Assembly: GCA_009760855.2 (NCBI GenBank)
Contig: WPIO01000016.1
Coordinates: forward strand, 4,919,001 to 4,983,000
Length of the DNA: 64,000 nucleotides
DNA from: Cristatella mucedo
Lineage: Eukaryota; Bryozoa; Phylactolaemata; Cristatellidae
Reading direction: 5' to 3'
Below the pieces are notes generated by a model. That model did no database searches, was not told where the DNA came from, and saw only the letters and a program-made list of their open reading frames with translations. Below are positions 9,401-18,227 of this stretch, piece by piece (within the stretch, counting starts at the first letter, position 1; every line of letters begins with the position of its first letter). The position numbers were made by a program, and so were the translations under genes.

Positions 9401-10961
9401 TCACAAGCACACGAAGTACTATTCATTTGGTCACTGCAATGGCTAATAGTAGCAGCAATATGGAGCACAAGATCAAGTACATAAAACCTAGTTTACAGCT
9501 AGCAAATTTTTCCTGTGCTTTCGGCAAGATGAAATTGAATTAACAGCTTTGCAGAGACAGAAGCCTTGCCCCAACCAGGCAGCACACACTGAGCAAAGCC
9601 TCATTGCACTAATATTGATCTCTGATTGGCTGGTAATGGGGTGTTGCTAGCAATAATAATAGTACATTTGTGTAGAACCCTCAGAGAGCTTTATATCCTC
9701 CTAGGCACTTTATATATGCTGTAAAGGAAGCACAATCGAATGATTAATGGTGGCGTGCTCAATGTCAACAAGCACAACATGGTTAGGGGTGACATGCACA
9801 GGGTCAGCATGGAAATATAGTTAGTGGCAGCTAGCATAAGCACACAAAAGGACGAATCACGAAGACCCACAAACTGCTAATAACCACACGCGTTTTAGCT
9901 TCTTTTTAAATGCTGCTGAGTAAGAGAAAGTCGTGACGTCACTGTAATGCCTATGTTGAATTACTGGGGAACAGATCCTAACCGGGTTATTTAAACAAAC
10001 GCTAAATTTTAGTTGATTAGTGCTCATAAAAGTATGCATTTTCGAGGTGGCGGAGTAACAAGCAAGACTAGTCCAAGTCACTGCTAAGGCTATAACTCAA
10101 AAATTACCGTGAGTTTTGGCCTGAAACTCTTTTGCATATATCAGCAGCATATTAGTATGCTACTATGGATACAAGGTCATTGCTTTGCACGAGTACAGCA
10201 TGGTATTTGCCGTAACGCCAGTTCTTTTAAACCGTATACGCCCATGTGCTTCCCCTGTGAGTTTTGCAGTTGGGCTTACTGCCAAAATGACTAATGATCT
10301 GCTTAATGACAAAAAGCATATCACCACTAACCCACTGACTATCGGCGATTGTATCATTGCATCATCAGCTACGAGCTACCGGTTCGATGGCAATTTGGTC
10401 TCTACCCCCAGCATTTGTTTTTACCACGACAGACGTCACTAGCTAGTCAGTCCGACTGGTGGACCGCAAGGACAGCATGCTTGTCCCGAGATGATCTGCA
10501 CGGTCAAGTGGTAAGCGCCACGATCGGCACGTGGCTGGGGGGCTTCGGGTGAACTGGCCGTGGCTCCGGATCGCGACTGGAGCGCTCACGAGGTACGCCG
10601 CACAGTAATATCAGCAAGTTGGATACGAGAATGACAGTGAGCTACGACGAGCTGAATCCAATGAATCTCTGACGAGCAGCGGCAAACTCCGCTACGTTAC
10701 CAAACGTTCTTTCCGGTACCCTCGAGGCGCTTGGCCAACAGCTGTCGGGACATCCTTCGGATCTGAAAAAGCCGAACTGTCGTGGAGCTCTCAATCAGCA
10801 CGAGGCTGCCAATGTCGGCTGACTAACACTGGGCGGAAGCGCTACGGCACGTGCACTGGGCCACCGCCCCCACTCACCTGGGAGACGACCGGCGGCGGCG
10901 AGGCACACAGCGAAGCCCTGCAGACGCCCACGGCCAGAACAGACGGGAGGCGAAGCAGCAT
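349..10961 (-). CDS. KYAT3-like: kynurenine--oxoglutarate / cysteine-S-conjugate aminotransferase, 5' seven coding exons (partial)
   Basis: A PLP-dependent class I/II aminotransferase that converts kynurenine to kynurenic acid and can act as a cysteine-S-conjugate beta-lyase. Coding exons in minus-strand order are 10961-10878, 10762-10701, 8520-8370, 8073-7924, 4679-4593, 1144-1019 and 469-349. All junctions are GT-AG and all phases agree. About 260 residues are present of a family length near 420-455. Family blocks seen in order are [66 protein letters not shown] and ISDEVYEW. The last two supply the substrate/PLP-contacting Asn, the Asp that pairs with the PLP ring nitrogen, and the Tyr. 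The exon with the PLP-binding lysine lies left of the window. The N-terminus looks mitochondrial, as in KYAT3, but KYAT1 versus KYAT3 is not settled. The introns are full of repeats. Confidence 0.95.
470..1018. other. KYAT intron 6
   Basis: I see no second gene here. An AT-rich stretch with repeated TTAGTAATGA-like words lies around 720-830. Confidence 0.6.
1019..1144 (-). CDS. KYAT3-like: KYAT exon 6: NTPNNP block
   Basis: 126 bp, phase 0, with acceptor CTCACCAG and donor AAG|GTTTGT. It encodes 42 residues ending [13 protein letters not shown]. The Asn of NTPNNP contacts the PLP O3' and the substrate in class I aminotransferases. Confidence 0.95.
1300..1860. repeat. GT-rich then GA-rich low-complexity DNA in KYAT intron 5
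   Basis: 1300-1470 is dominated by imperfect TGTGTG/CATG words. 1470-1860 is purine-rich with GAGAGA/GACAGAG words. Long open frames here are compositional artefacts with very biased residue use. Confidence 0.85.
1861..3300. other. KYAT intron 5, unassigned part
   Basis: No conserved coding block or clear transposon end was recognised. A short AGCTCAGCAAGC direct repeat lies near 2545-2605. Confidence 0.5.
3405..4085 (+). repeat. array of four degenerate SINE2-type tRNA-derived repeats
   Basis: Four head-to-tail units begin near 3405, 3550, 3740 and 3935. Each has a tRNA-like head with a pol III B-box-like word (for example CAGGTTTGAATCC near 3613), then CAGCAGGCA and a TGCCC-CTGCAAG core. 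A TAAGGCTCTT-like word follows and the unit ends near AATCAGC. The layout matches the better copies at 57488-57670 and 45100-45255. Unit borders are approximate. Confidence 0.65.
4092..4262 (-). mobile_element. LINE-A 3' end fragment
   Basis: On the minus strand this is the LINE-A terminal sequence: the 3' UTR, the AAAGCGCC...GGCGCTTT hairpin and an (ATT)n tail, which reads as TAATAA at the left end. It is 5' truncated and contains no coding sequence. Confidence 0.9.
4593..4679 (-). CDS. KYAT3-like: KYAT exon 5: EPFFDCY block
   Basis: 87 bp, phase 0 at both ends, with a TTGATCAG acceptor and a CCG|GTAAGG donor. It encodes 29 residues containing [13 protein letters not shown] and [12 protein letters not shown]. 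The aromatic EPFFDCY segment stacks on the cofactor in the family. It is separated from exon 4 by 3.2 kb of intron. Confidence 0.95.
5263..6230. other. GC-rich, ORF-dense stretch inside KYAT intron 4
   Basis: Open frames of 139-195 codons overlap on both strands (plus 5291-5878, minus 5798-6217). The minus frame has a locally protein-like stretch ([19 protein letters not shown]). I recognise no family and see no convincing exon borders. It could be a fragment of an unrecognised transposon or processed sequence. Confidence 0.3.
6252..6400 (-). mobile_element. LINE-A 3' terminal unit, distal copy of a dimeric tail
   Basis: A 149-bp LINE-A 3' end with hairpin and (ATT)n tail. It abuts the tail of the next LINE-A copy exactly at the word GAATAACATGGTTA. 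The same junction occurs at 59711, so this is part of a duplicated 3' end rather than a chance pair of insertions. Confidence 0.9.
6401..7232 (-). mobile_element. LINE-A 5'-truncated copy with RT C-terminal coding remnant
   Basis: Contains the (ATT)n tail, hairpin, 3' UTR and about 160 codons of the ORF2 C-terminus (minus 7114-6629). The frame includes [45 protein letters not shown] and [14 protein letters not shown], all typical of the region after the RT domain in CR1/Rex1-type LINEs. It is nearly identical to 59712-60540, which suggests recent activity. Confidence 0.92.
7231..7590 (+). mobile_element. LINE-A 3' end copy, head-to-head with the previous copy
   Basis: The plus-oriented 3' end starts within the KAWNSLP coding block (about 7240) and runs through the 3' UTR to an (ATT)n tail. 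The hairpin is partly decayed. Its truncated 5' end touches the truncated 5' end of the minus-strand copy. Confidence 0.9.
7924..8073 (-). CDS. KYAT3-like: KYAT exon 4: large-domain start
   Basis: 150 bp, phase 0 at both ends, with a CTTCCAG acceptor and a GAG|GTGAGT donor. It encodes [10 protein letters not shown] through NPGDE. It includes [11 protein letters not shown], the glycine-containing turn whose backbone binds the PLP phosphate in this fold. Confidence 0.96.
8160..8345. repeat. CAG run and GCACAGAGCG-type short tandem repeats in KYAT intron 3
   Basis: A GCAGCAGCAGCAGCAGCA run lies near 8166-8184. It is followed by GAGAGA and then irregular 10-bp repeats of GCACAGAGCG type up to about 8345, a few tens of bases from the exon 3 donor. 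Confidence 0.85.
8370..8520 (-). CDS. KYAT3-like: KYAT exon 3: substrate-entry segment
   Basis: 151 bp with an ATGCAG acceptor and a TTC|GTAAGT donor. It encodes [19 protein letters not shown] and, at its end, QYTRGF. The GQGFPD stretch is the substrate-binding N-terminal loop of class I aminotransferases. A simple repeat built on GCACAGAGCG lies just downstream in the intron. Confidence 0.96.
8611..8634. repeat. G homopolymer followed by C run
   Basis: An uninterrupted G tract of about 17 bases is followed directly by a C run, inside KYAT intron 2. Its length may be unreliable in sequencing. Confidence 0.8.
8883..9125 (-). mobile_element. candidate tRNA-derived SINE (SINE3) with AAT-rich tail
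   Basis: On the minus strand a tRNA-like head containing GGTAGCTCAATCGGTTAGAG (9116-9097) matches the pol III A-box region of tRNAs. About 200 nt downstream in the same orientation lies a decayed LINE-A-like 3' end with a TTATTATT tail (8883-8960). No clear B box was found, so this may instead be a tRNA relic beside a LINE tail. Confidence 0.45.
9648..9915 (-). mobile_element. LINE-A 3' end fragment, diverged
   Basis: Contains the ATT tail, a decayed hairpin and the 3' UTR words shared with other LINE-A copies (GTGACATGCACAGGGTCAGC in plus orientation). It lies in KYAT intron 2. Confidence 0.8.
10701..10762 (-). CDS. KYAT3-like: KYAT exon 2: N-terminal family motif
   Basis: The acceptor is TTTTTCAG and the donor is TG|GTAACG. 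The 62 bp encode [13 protein letters not shown] preceded by an internal Met (MSRQ). The split TG/G codon restores Trp and gives [12 protein letters not shown] across the junction, the usual KYAT start of the conserved domain. The phase match of 2 is strong support. Confidence 0.92.
10878..10961 (-). CDS. KYAT3-like: KYAT exon 1: start codon and leader peptide
   Basis: Starts at an ATG (10961-10959) and encodes 28 residues rich in Leu, Val, Ala, Ser and Arg, with two Arg and no acidic residue. This is typical of a mitochondrial presequence. It ends CAG|GTGAGT in phase 0 and joins exon 2 without frame change. The assignment rests on position, phase and the donor; the leader has no conserved family motif. 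A shorter start at the Met in exon 2 is possible. Confidence 0.7.
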
Positions 10962-12420
10962 GGAATGTGAGCAAACGGGTGGCACGAACCCTGGGCACCT
11001 GCGAAGTAAGCGAGAAAGCGGAAGCTCATCAGGACACGCCACCGCAAAGCCGTTCACCTGAAGATGGTGCGATGACTGATTTCCGGCGCTTGGCGAGGGG
11101 TGCATGCTTGACCACCGATCAGACTGCTCGCCTGATCGCCACGCCACTTTTTCGCATCCCGGTGGACAGTGTTTTCAAGAGCGCGGCAGATTTTGGGCGA
11201 ATGAATCAGGAGTCGCCAGCAGCGGCGCGCCTTCCGAACGTCAAGGAGCAGCAGTGAAGGCAGCAAGCAAAGCCATACGGCGACGGGAGCGCGCGCAAGT
11301 CTAATGACATCACAGTAATGCTTTGATCGTGCCGTCATTTACTGGCTTTGTGAAAGCCCGCGACGTAGATCACTGGAAGTAATGACAGTCAGAGGAAAAG
11401 CGAAGGCAAGATAAGAAATCGACAGACTTGTGCGCTGCGTGCGAAGCTGGGTCTCGGGGTGGCGGTGAAAACATTACAAAGCGTTGCGCGGAGATACTTG
11501 TAGAACCAAATCGTCAGAAAATGACTAACTATTCAAATGGGCTATACAATCGCGGGCCACTAGAAATAGCAAGGAACCAAGTGCACAAACCCCTAAGGCG
11601 GTAGACGTAAGGTAATCCCTCGGTCGGCAACGAGGAACGCAAATGAGAAGAGTTAAGAGATTTCCATTATTTTTCGCAATAAAGACGCAAGAATTATTTA
11701 TATAATTAAAAATATTAATAAAAATGAAAGTGAAGGTTCATGCAGGTAGACTTATCTCGTGTATTTACAAACTCCAGCAAAGCTTACATCTATGATTCGA
11801 CAAGGTGGGTGAGCAGCTGGAAACATTTACGAATGCGGCCACAGTATCCGGTTTCGCCAGGGGTTGCCCCCCCCCCCATCACGTTGAAACGGACGGACCA
11901 ATCGATAGGAAGGTCGCGGCCACTGCCTACCAGCAGCCTCGATTCTATCGCTGCCACGGCGTCTGTCGGCGGATCGGACCGTTTTCGGGCGCTGACTGCT
12001 CGACGTTCTGAGATGTGCTCACAGCTAACTAGCGCATACGCGGTTCACTTTCGCAAGCATTCAGAGGAGATTGCTCGGCAAACCAAGGGCCTCGTTGCTT
12101 GGATACTGGCTCTCGTTTTCCACGCGCCGACGAGCTGTTGCATTTGCGCCGTGGCCATTTTGTGTTCCGTTTTGTGAGGGACGGCGATACGACGAGAGAG
12201 CGGTGTGAGAAAAAGAGAGAGGTAAGAGAGAGCGGTGAGAGAGAGAGATGCGTAGAGCCAGTCGATGCCCGGGCGATGCACGAAGGTAGAAATTCGACGA
12301 GCCACTCGGCGGCGAAATGCCAGCACAATTTGGCATTCTCGAAGACCTCGGAGTTGTGCGACGTGGCTCTGCGTTCCCTCTGCTTCCCTTCCTTCTCTCC
12401 TCCTAGAGGATGCTAGGCGA
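10962..12420. promoter_or_regulatory. GC-rich region upstream of KYAT, probable promoter/5' UTR side
   Basis: This region sits directly 5' of the KYAT start codon. It is visibly richer in G, C and CpG than the surrounding introns, as expected of an animal CpG-type promoter. No TATA box or specific factor site can be supported. An open plus frame at 11740-12177 has no recognised domain and is not called. Confidence 0.4.
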
Positions 12421-12809
12421 TCTGCTGCACAGCTTATTATTCATAGTTACAGTTATTAGGTCAAAGGTCATAGTTTTCGATGTCTAGCCCCACACTCCTG
12501 CTCTGCTCTATATTCTCGCTATTTCATTTCTATTATGTATACTATCATGTAAGTATGAGTATTTCGGCTGGGCTGACACCGGGTGCTCTGACACTGCTAC
12601 CGGGAAATCCGCTAAAGATTAGCAGAAGTCCGCTTGGCCTTTTTCCTTAGAGGTAAAAACATGTATATCTGGGATGGTATCTGCGATATCTAACGTGGAG
12701 CCTGAGTGGCGTTCGTGCACCGTCCCACTGTTTCCGTCTTACTTTCGTGCTATCCACACTATCTGATCTCTCTCACCTCTCTCTCTCTCTCTCTCCATTG
12801 ATGACGGAT

Positions 12810-13120
12810 GCTTTGCTCTAGATGTCCGAGACTTCAGAGCTCACATTCGCAATTCTTACGCACATATATTCTCCTGCTGTCGCCTGTGTCGTACTCTTTC
12901 CAACCGTCCAGGGCTGCTACTTCCATGCTACTTACAACCTTAACTGGCGTCCTGACTCATCTGTGTTTCTCACTTTCTCTTTGTCGCACGAAGTCTATAG
13001 GCTACCGAATGCATACCGAAAGCCACTCAGGCTGTGAGTTCGCAATAGAAAATTCTCATGCGTAGTACACGGAGTCTTCGTGGCTTTGCGGGTTTAAAGA
13101 TGGAGATACATTGCATTTCC
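12810..13120 (+). mobile_element. LINE-B 3' end fragment
   Basis: Shares the LINE-B end seen at 34169-34628: the ATTCTTACGCA word, the CACTTTCTCTTTGTCGCACG word, GGCTACCGAATGC and a terminal GAGATACATT. It is 5' truncated and non-coding. Confidence 0.75.
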
Positions 13121-13159
13121 GAGCCGGCCCTTTTTTGCTTCAAGTACTTTCCGCATTTA

Positions 13160-13240
13160 AAAATAATAATATAATCCATTTCTGTAGCGCCCGCCTAGAA
13201 TCTAATCTCTTTCAAGGCACCTTAAATATTCTTTATTTGT
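13160..13240 (-). mobile_element. LINE-A/SINE1-type 3' tail fragment
   Basis: A short minus-strand AATAATAATA tail is followed by a decayed hairpin (GTAGCGCCCG and AATCTCTTTCAAGGCACC). Confidence 0.6.
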
Positions 13241-13470
13241 CATGCTAGTTACATAAAATAATAAAATTACCTTACGATCATTGGAAAATAGTACCATATC
13301 ATATCATACCGTATCATATTGAAGCCACATATTTCGCTAACATTTCTTGAAAATTTGACGGTTTTAAAGCTTTGTAGAGCCAGTATATAAATAAATATAT
13401 AATATATATATATACATATCTTTTTCTTTATTTACTTGTACAGAGCACGTGCTTTATGATTATTCACAAT

Positions 13471-13612
13471 TGAAGCTGGTTTGGTCTAGCGGTTAAGGTG
13501 CTCGCCCCGACCTAGGTCTGACTTGAGGTCGTGGGCTGGAGCCCCGAGGCATATGTGAAGCGCCTGAATAGAGATTATGTTCTCTTGGGACGCTATATAA
13601 ATGAATTATATT
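13471..13612 (+). mobile_element. SINE1 copy 1 of a tandem pair
   Basis: The tRNA-like head GGTCTAGCGGTTAAGG (A box) and GGGCTGGAGCCCC (B-box position) is followed by a tail AGCGCC-TGAATAGAGATTATGTTCTCT-GGGACGCT that folds like the LINE-A terminal hairpin. It ends ATATAAATGAATTATA. Confidence 0.88.
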
Positions 13613-13614
13613 TT

Positions 13615-13762
13615 GCCGAGCTGGTTTGGTCTAGCGGTTAAGGTGCTCGCCCCGATCAAGGTCTGACTGAGGTCGTGGGCTCGAGCCCCGAGGCATATGA
13701 GAAGCACCTGAATAGAGATTAAGTTCTCTTGGGGCGCTATATAAATGAATTATATATTTTAT
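13615..13762 (+). mobile_element. SINE1 copy 2 of a tandem pair
   Basis: Almost the same 140-bp unit as 13471-13612, with head GGTCTAGCGGTTAAGG, B box GGGCTCGAGCCCC and the hairpin tail. The two copies are separated by only a few bases, so they are either a tandem duplication or two insertions into one AT-rich target. Confidence 0.88.
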
Positions 13763-15080
13763 TTGACTTCTTTCACATCTGCGGGCACTTAACACTGACA
13801 ACATAACAAAGCGGTTATTCCAGATATTGACTCTCGCGAGAGCAGCCATTTCAAGTCTCGTGCCGCTCCGGTAACCACTCACGTTGCGGTCGCCGCCGGA
13901 TGTCTATAGTCAAATTCGTTTGAATGATACTAATTGATCTTTTTGTTGGAATGAACAACAATGCCAGAGAAGATTGCGGTGTGAGTTCCAATTGCTGCTC
14001 TCTTATAAAGCTTGCGGCTTGGCGATCAAGCAGGTCAGCACAAGATGCTGTCTTAGTCCGGCAGTCATGAACGCTTAGCTTTTTCTGCCGTCAGCTCAAT
14101 CAATGTCATAATAGTAATCGCGCGTATGCGCAGCTCATGTGACATTGAAGGAAAATGAAAGCAACATTTCAGCTAAATTAGCTGCAAACGTGAAACTGAG
14201 CATTTCTCTCCGGCATTTTCACTCCACGGCCATTCGTAAGGTTCGCTCATGTAGGTCGCCGACTACCTGGCGATCCTAACCGGTTCGCGCGACCCTCACT
14301 GGTTCAGGTGGTTGTCTATACTCGCGAAAGCGTATGCGAATGGGACGCTCTTAGCGCACCAAACGTTAAGCGGCGAAATCCAACCAGCCTCGTGTCCTCT
14401 CGGGCAGCCCAGAAGAAACGACGTCTGCAAGTTGCGACAAGCGTGCATGCGCAGGGCAACGACTCGTCGGCAGTCGCCAAAAAGAGTCATACGCTTGTCT
14501 CAAAGATTAAGCCATGAGTGTCTAAGTACATACCTCGACACGGTGAAACCTCGAATTGCTCATCATATCAGTCACGATTCATTAGAACGCACAATCCTAC
14601 TTCTGCAAGCTGTGACAAGCGCGCATGCACAGGGCAACGACTCGTCGGCAGTCGCCAAAATAAAAGAGAATAGACAGGCGGATTGACAGAGAAAGAGTCG
14701 GCCGCCGCCTGGGTCTGGCTCTCTCCTTCCTGCGTGCCGGCGAGGTATGAAATCGTGCATCGACGACGGGGTGACGTAGATCAACATCGCGCCGCTCATG
14801 TGCCAGATCATCGCGGCTATTTCGCAAGCGGTCTCTCCAGTTCAAAGTCACCGGTCTCTCTCGAAGTTCGTAAACAAGGGCTATAGCACAACAGCACCGA
14901 ACCGGAAGGCGGAAATAGCAGGTCAGCGGCCACTTCAGGAGGCTGGCATCCCGCGAAGAGCCTTGCATCTTTCGCTTTGACCTCGTTTTTTGACCTCGTT
15001 CCATTCCAGACAAAACGGAGACGCATTGCCGCGTACTCCCACGTTGGCAGAGTCTTCACATTACGGCAGTACATTCACGG
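13763..15080. other. intergenic DNA with a 59-bp direct repeat
   Basis: Contains two copies of a 59-bp sequence at 14424-14482 and 14602-14660. No gene is recognised. Several modest open frames overlap on both strands without motifs. Confidence 0.5.
14424..14660 (+). repeat. 59-bp direct repeat, two copies 178 bp apart
   Basis: Copies at 14424-14482 and 14602-14660 share TCTGCAAG, GACAAGCG, GCATGC and a perfect CAACGACTCGTCGGCAGTCG core, with only a few mismatches. The sequence between the copies is unrelated. Confidence 0.9.
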
Positions 15081-15084
15081 AAGC

Positions 15085-15335
15085 TTTACTACCGGTCTTT
15101 GCTTGCTGACGCTGTCTCATGCATGCCACTCACTACCTCAGCAGCTCTCCTGACTCTGCTATGTTTTCCACTTTCTCTTTGTTGCGTGAGATGACGTCAG
15201 TTGGCTACCAAATGCGTACCGAAAGCCGCTTAGGCTGTGAGTGCGCTGCTGCATAAAACTCTCCTTCGCAACACCCACATAGTCTTCATGGCTTTTTGGA
15301 GTTACTAGCGGAGATACATTACATTGCAATTGCGC
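15085..15335 (+). mobile_element. LINE-B 3' end fragment
   Basis: Carries CATGCCACTCACTACCTCA, TTTCCACTTTCTCTTTGTTG, CGTACCGAAAGCCGCTTAGG and the terminal GGAGATACATTACATT, matching 34400-34620. Confidence 0.85.
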
Positions 15336-16300
15336 ATTTCCATATATTTCTCTTCAAAATGTAACTCTGCAATTTATTTAAATAACCGACAGTCCACATT
15401 TGAGCTTCGTGTTCAATAGTCGGTAGCTGTTGACGTAAAAACTGTAGCAACCGGTTGCCATTGGTGCTGGCGTAAGTAGTTAATTCGACTGTAAATTGCT
15501 TGTCCAAATTTTCATGCACGCTGCATGGTAAATGGGGTCTTATGATGAGGCAAGCAGAATAGATCCCTAGCAGTATCGATAAAGAACTTAATTAGATTAT
15601 ACAATGAACGCCAAAATATAATGCATCAGTTCTAGAAACCTTAGTATCGGCCATTTTCAGACTGACAGGGAAGACAGCTTCAAGACAGCCATTCCATAAT
15701 GCCCTAAAGCAATACTCCCCAAATTGCTTGTGCAGCCGCCCTGGTTGCGAAACTCGTTACGAACACCTACTGCAGTCTGTTCAAGCGGCTACTCTATCAG
15801 CCAAATTTTGTTATCGCAATCGGGCTGCAACACCAAGCACTAGCAGCTCTTTAAATACGTATTCATTATAATTTAAATAATAATTGTAAGACATCTTTGG
15901 TGCCAAAACTTCTAGGCAATTCACGAATTACTAGTATTCTAACAAAGCCTCGATGCAGTTGCTAGTCTTGATGAGACATAGTAAATTAATTTTTCAACGC
16001 CTTCATTGAAATTACATTGAAGAGTCTGTAAAAATAAATTCGTTAGCTTAGTGTTGATTGGTCTACATTTAAGACAAGTCGGATGCCCATATTTAAACCT
16101 CTTTCAAATAAATACGGTATTAAACATGCCAAAGGAATCTCCTAACCCCAATCGAAAGTGTGCTAGCCTAATATGAGGATTGTGTCTTTAAAAACTATTC
16201 GGTAAGATCCTGAAAAAATTGGCCTAGACTAACAATCACTTCATCACTTAACTAATTTCTATTTATCCAATTTTTATCAGTCTAAATCAATAGCTGTATC
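15336..16300. other. AT-rich intergenic stretch
   Basis: No gene, RNA or transposon end was recognised. One open frame (minus 15519-15319) has no motif. Confidence 0.5.
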
Positions 16301-16308
16301 TACTGTCG

Positions 16309-16414
16309 TCTCTCTGTCTCCCTCTCCCTGTCTCTGTTCTTCCTCTGTGTCTCTATCTCTCTTTGTCTCTCTCTGTCCGTCTCTTTCCTTCCTGTCTGTC
16401 TTTGTCTGTCTCTG

Positions 16415-16504
<90 letters not shown>

Positions 16505-16599
16505 ATCTCTCTCTCGGTCTGTCTGTATGTTTCCGTATCTGTCTGTCTCTGTCTGTCTGTCTGTCTGTCTGTCTCTGTCTGTCTGTCTGTCTCTCTCTT

Positions 16600-16669
<70 letters not shown>
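16309..16669. repeat. long (CT)n/(TCTG)n microsatellite
   Basis: Two pure CT arrays (about 16421-16502 and 16604-16668) flank a CTGT/TCTG-variant segment, with a degenerate CT-rich lead-in from 16309. Open frames here encode only Ser-Leu or Arg-Glu repeats and are not genes. Confidence 0.97.
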
Positions 16670-16671
<2 letters not shown>

Positions 16672-17935
16672 GCTAGTCGCTGGCTCTCGTAAGCATCCAC
16701 GTGAGCTATGCACCAACAGCTCGCCTGCTCAATCGCCTAATCTAAGCGGATGCTTACTTTTAATTTCATCGCCATCGTATAGCACTCCGCAGACGACTAC
16801 TTTCGGAAAGGTTTAATATTCACCATCAGTAAAGCGAGACTTGCATGCTTTTCGATCGGGCTGCATGCTTAGCCGCTAGGAGTGGAGCAACGGATGCCGC
16901 GTACTACGGCGACTCTATTTACCAATGTGACCCCCCCCCCACTACGCAGGTTACTATACTTTATATTTGTACACCGGTCCCTCGCTTTCCGGCCACCGAC
17001 CTCACCAGGTTAGCACGAGTATGTGTGGCCTGCGTGCACTTGCATTCTCGCTCTCGCTGCCTGCCATATTCTCCATTCGCAGGCTTATATTTGTAAATGC
17101 TACCACGTGCAGCCTCGCTTCGGTATCATTTGCAATCTACTGCTTCGGATCAACCCCGGCTCGTCCCAATCCCTTGCACACCGTGGAATACTCGTAGGCA
17201 TTTCGATACCGCACAGTGACTTCCAAGTGCGAATGTGGGTTTTCCGCTGAGCATACGTCAAACCACTCATCCAAACATGCGCCGACGCCACGTAAAGCTA
17301 CCAGTGGCGCTTATACGATAGGGTTTGCCCGTAGACGAATTACATAGATGGCCTTCGCTAGATGTGATATCACATTTGTTTGCAACAGTACCCCGATCCA
17401 GCGCCAGGGTACGTAGGGCCATCTCCCTTCCGATAAGCCACTGCATGCTATGGCGCGCGAGCAGGTGGCTGAGCCGTCGGTCGGCCAGCTGAGCTTTTTT
17501 GACCCCTGTTTGACCCTGTTTGCTTCGAAACTCCCCATCCGATCCGCAGCGAAACAGCATTTCGCGCGTTCGCCAATAAAAGTGCAATTCTTTCAGCAGC
17601 CCTTCTTATGCGAGTTCTCTCAGGTTTAGCCCCGTGGCTCCCAAAGTGGGCTCGGTCCTCTGACAACGAACGCCGCAGGAATGCGTAGGCGGACGTTGCA
17701 ATGCTCCGCGACTATGAACTACGAGCTCCACAGCGAACCTTGATTATAAGCTGTATAAAAGCATGGCCGCCGAATATAAACACTTCGACCGTCTATGAAA
17801 GAGCAGACATAAACCGAGGCAGCGCGAGCAGCGCGATTTCAAGATCATACAAGAATGAGAATGTAAGAATAAGAATAATAAATAAAAATAAATAATAAGA
17901 ATAATAAATAAAAATAACAATAAGAAGATCATATA
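16670..17935. other. intergenic stretch without recognised genes
   Basis: A C run lies near 16929. An ATAATAAATAAAAATAA-type AT-rich patch at 17870-17930 precedes the LINE-A fragment. The open frames show no family motif. Confidence 0.5.
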
Positions 17936-18227
17936 AGAATTGCTTGAACACACCTATTTAGGACAGCATTTAGTGGGTCCCTGTGATTCGTCCTTGATGT
18001 GCTTATGCGTGCTGACACTGTGCATGCTGCCACTAACCACATTTGCATGCTGACGCTGTGCATGTCACCCCTAACCATATTATTCATTTCGTTTGTTTTT
18101 CAAGCATGATTTTACTTACCATCCAATTGCATTTCACTTTACAGCAAATGTAAAGCGCCTAGAGAGAGATTATGTTCTCTGAGGGCGCTTTATCAAGTGA
18201 ATTATTATTGTTATCATTATTACTATA
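17936..18227 (+). mobile_element. LINE-A 3' end fragment
   Basis: Starts near the ORF2 stop (CACCTATTTAGGACAGCATT), then the 3' UTR, an intact hairpin (AAGCGCC...GGCGCTTT) and an ATTATT tail. Confidence 0.93.

Noticed and set aside
11740-12177. 145-codon plus-strand frame upstream of KYAT
   Set aside because: It has no recognised domain or splice structure, and its composition is explained by the GC-rich promoter-side region.
16300-16716. Long open frames of Ser-Leu or Arg-Glu repeats
   Set aside because: They are produced by the (CT)n microsatellite.
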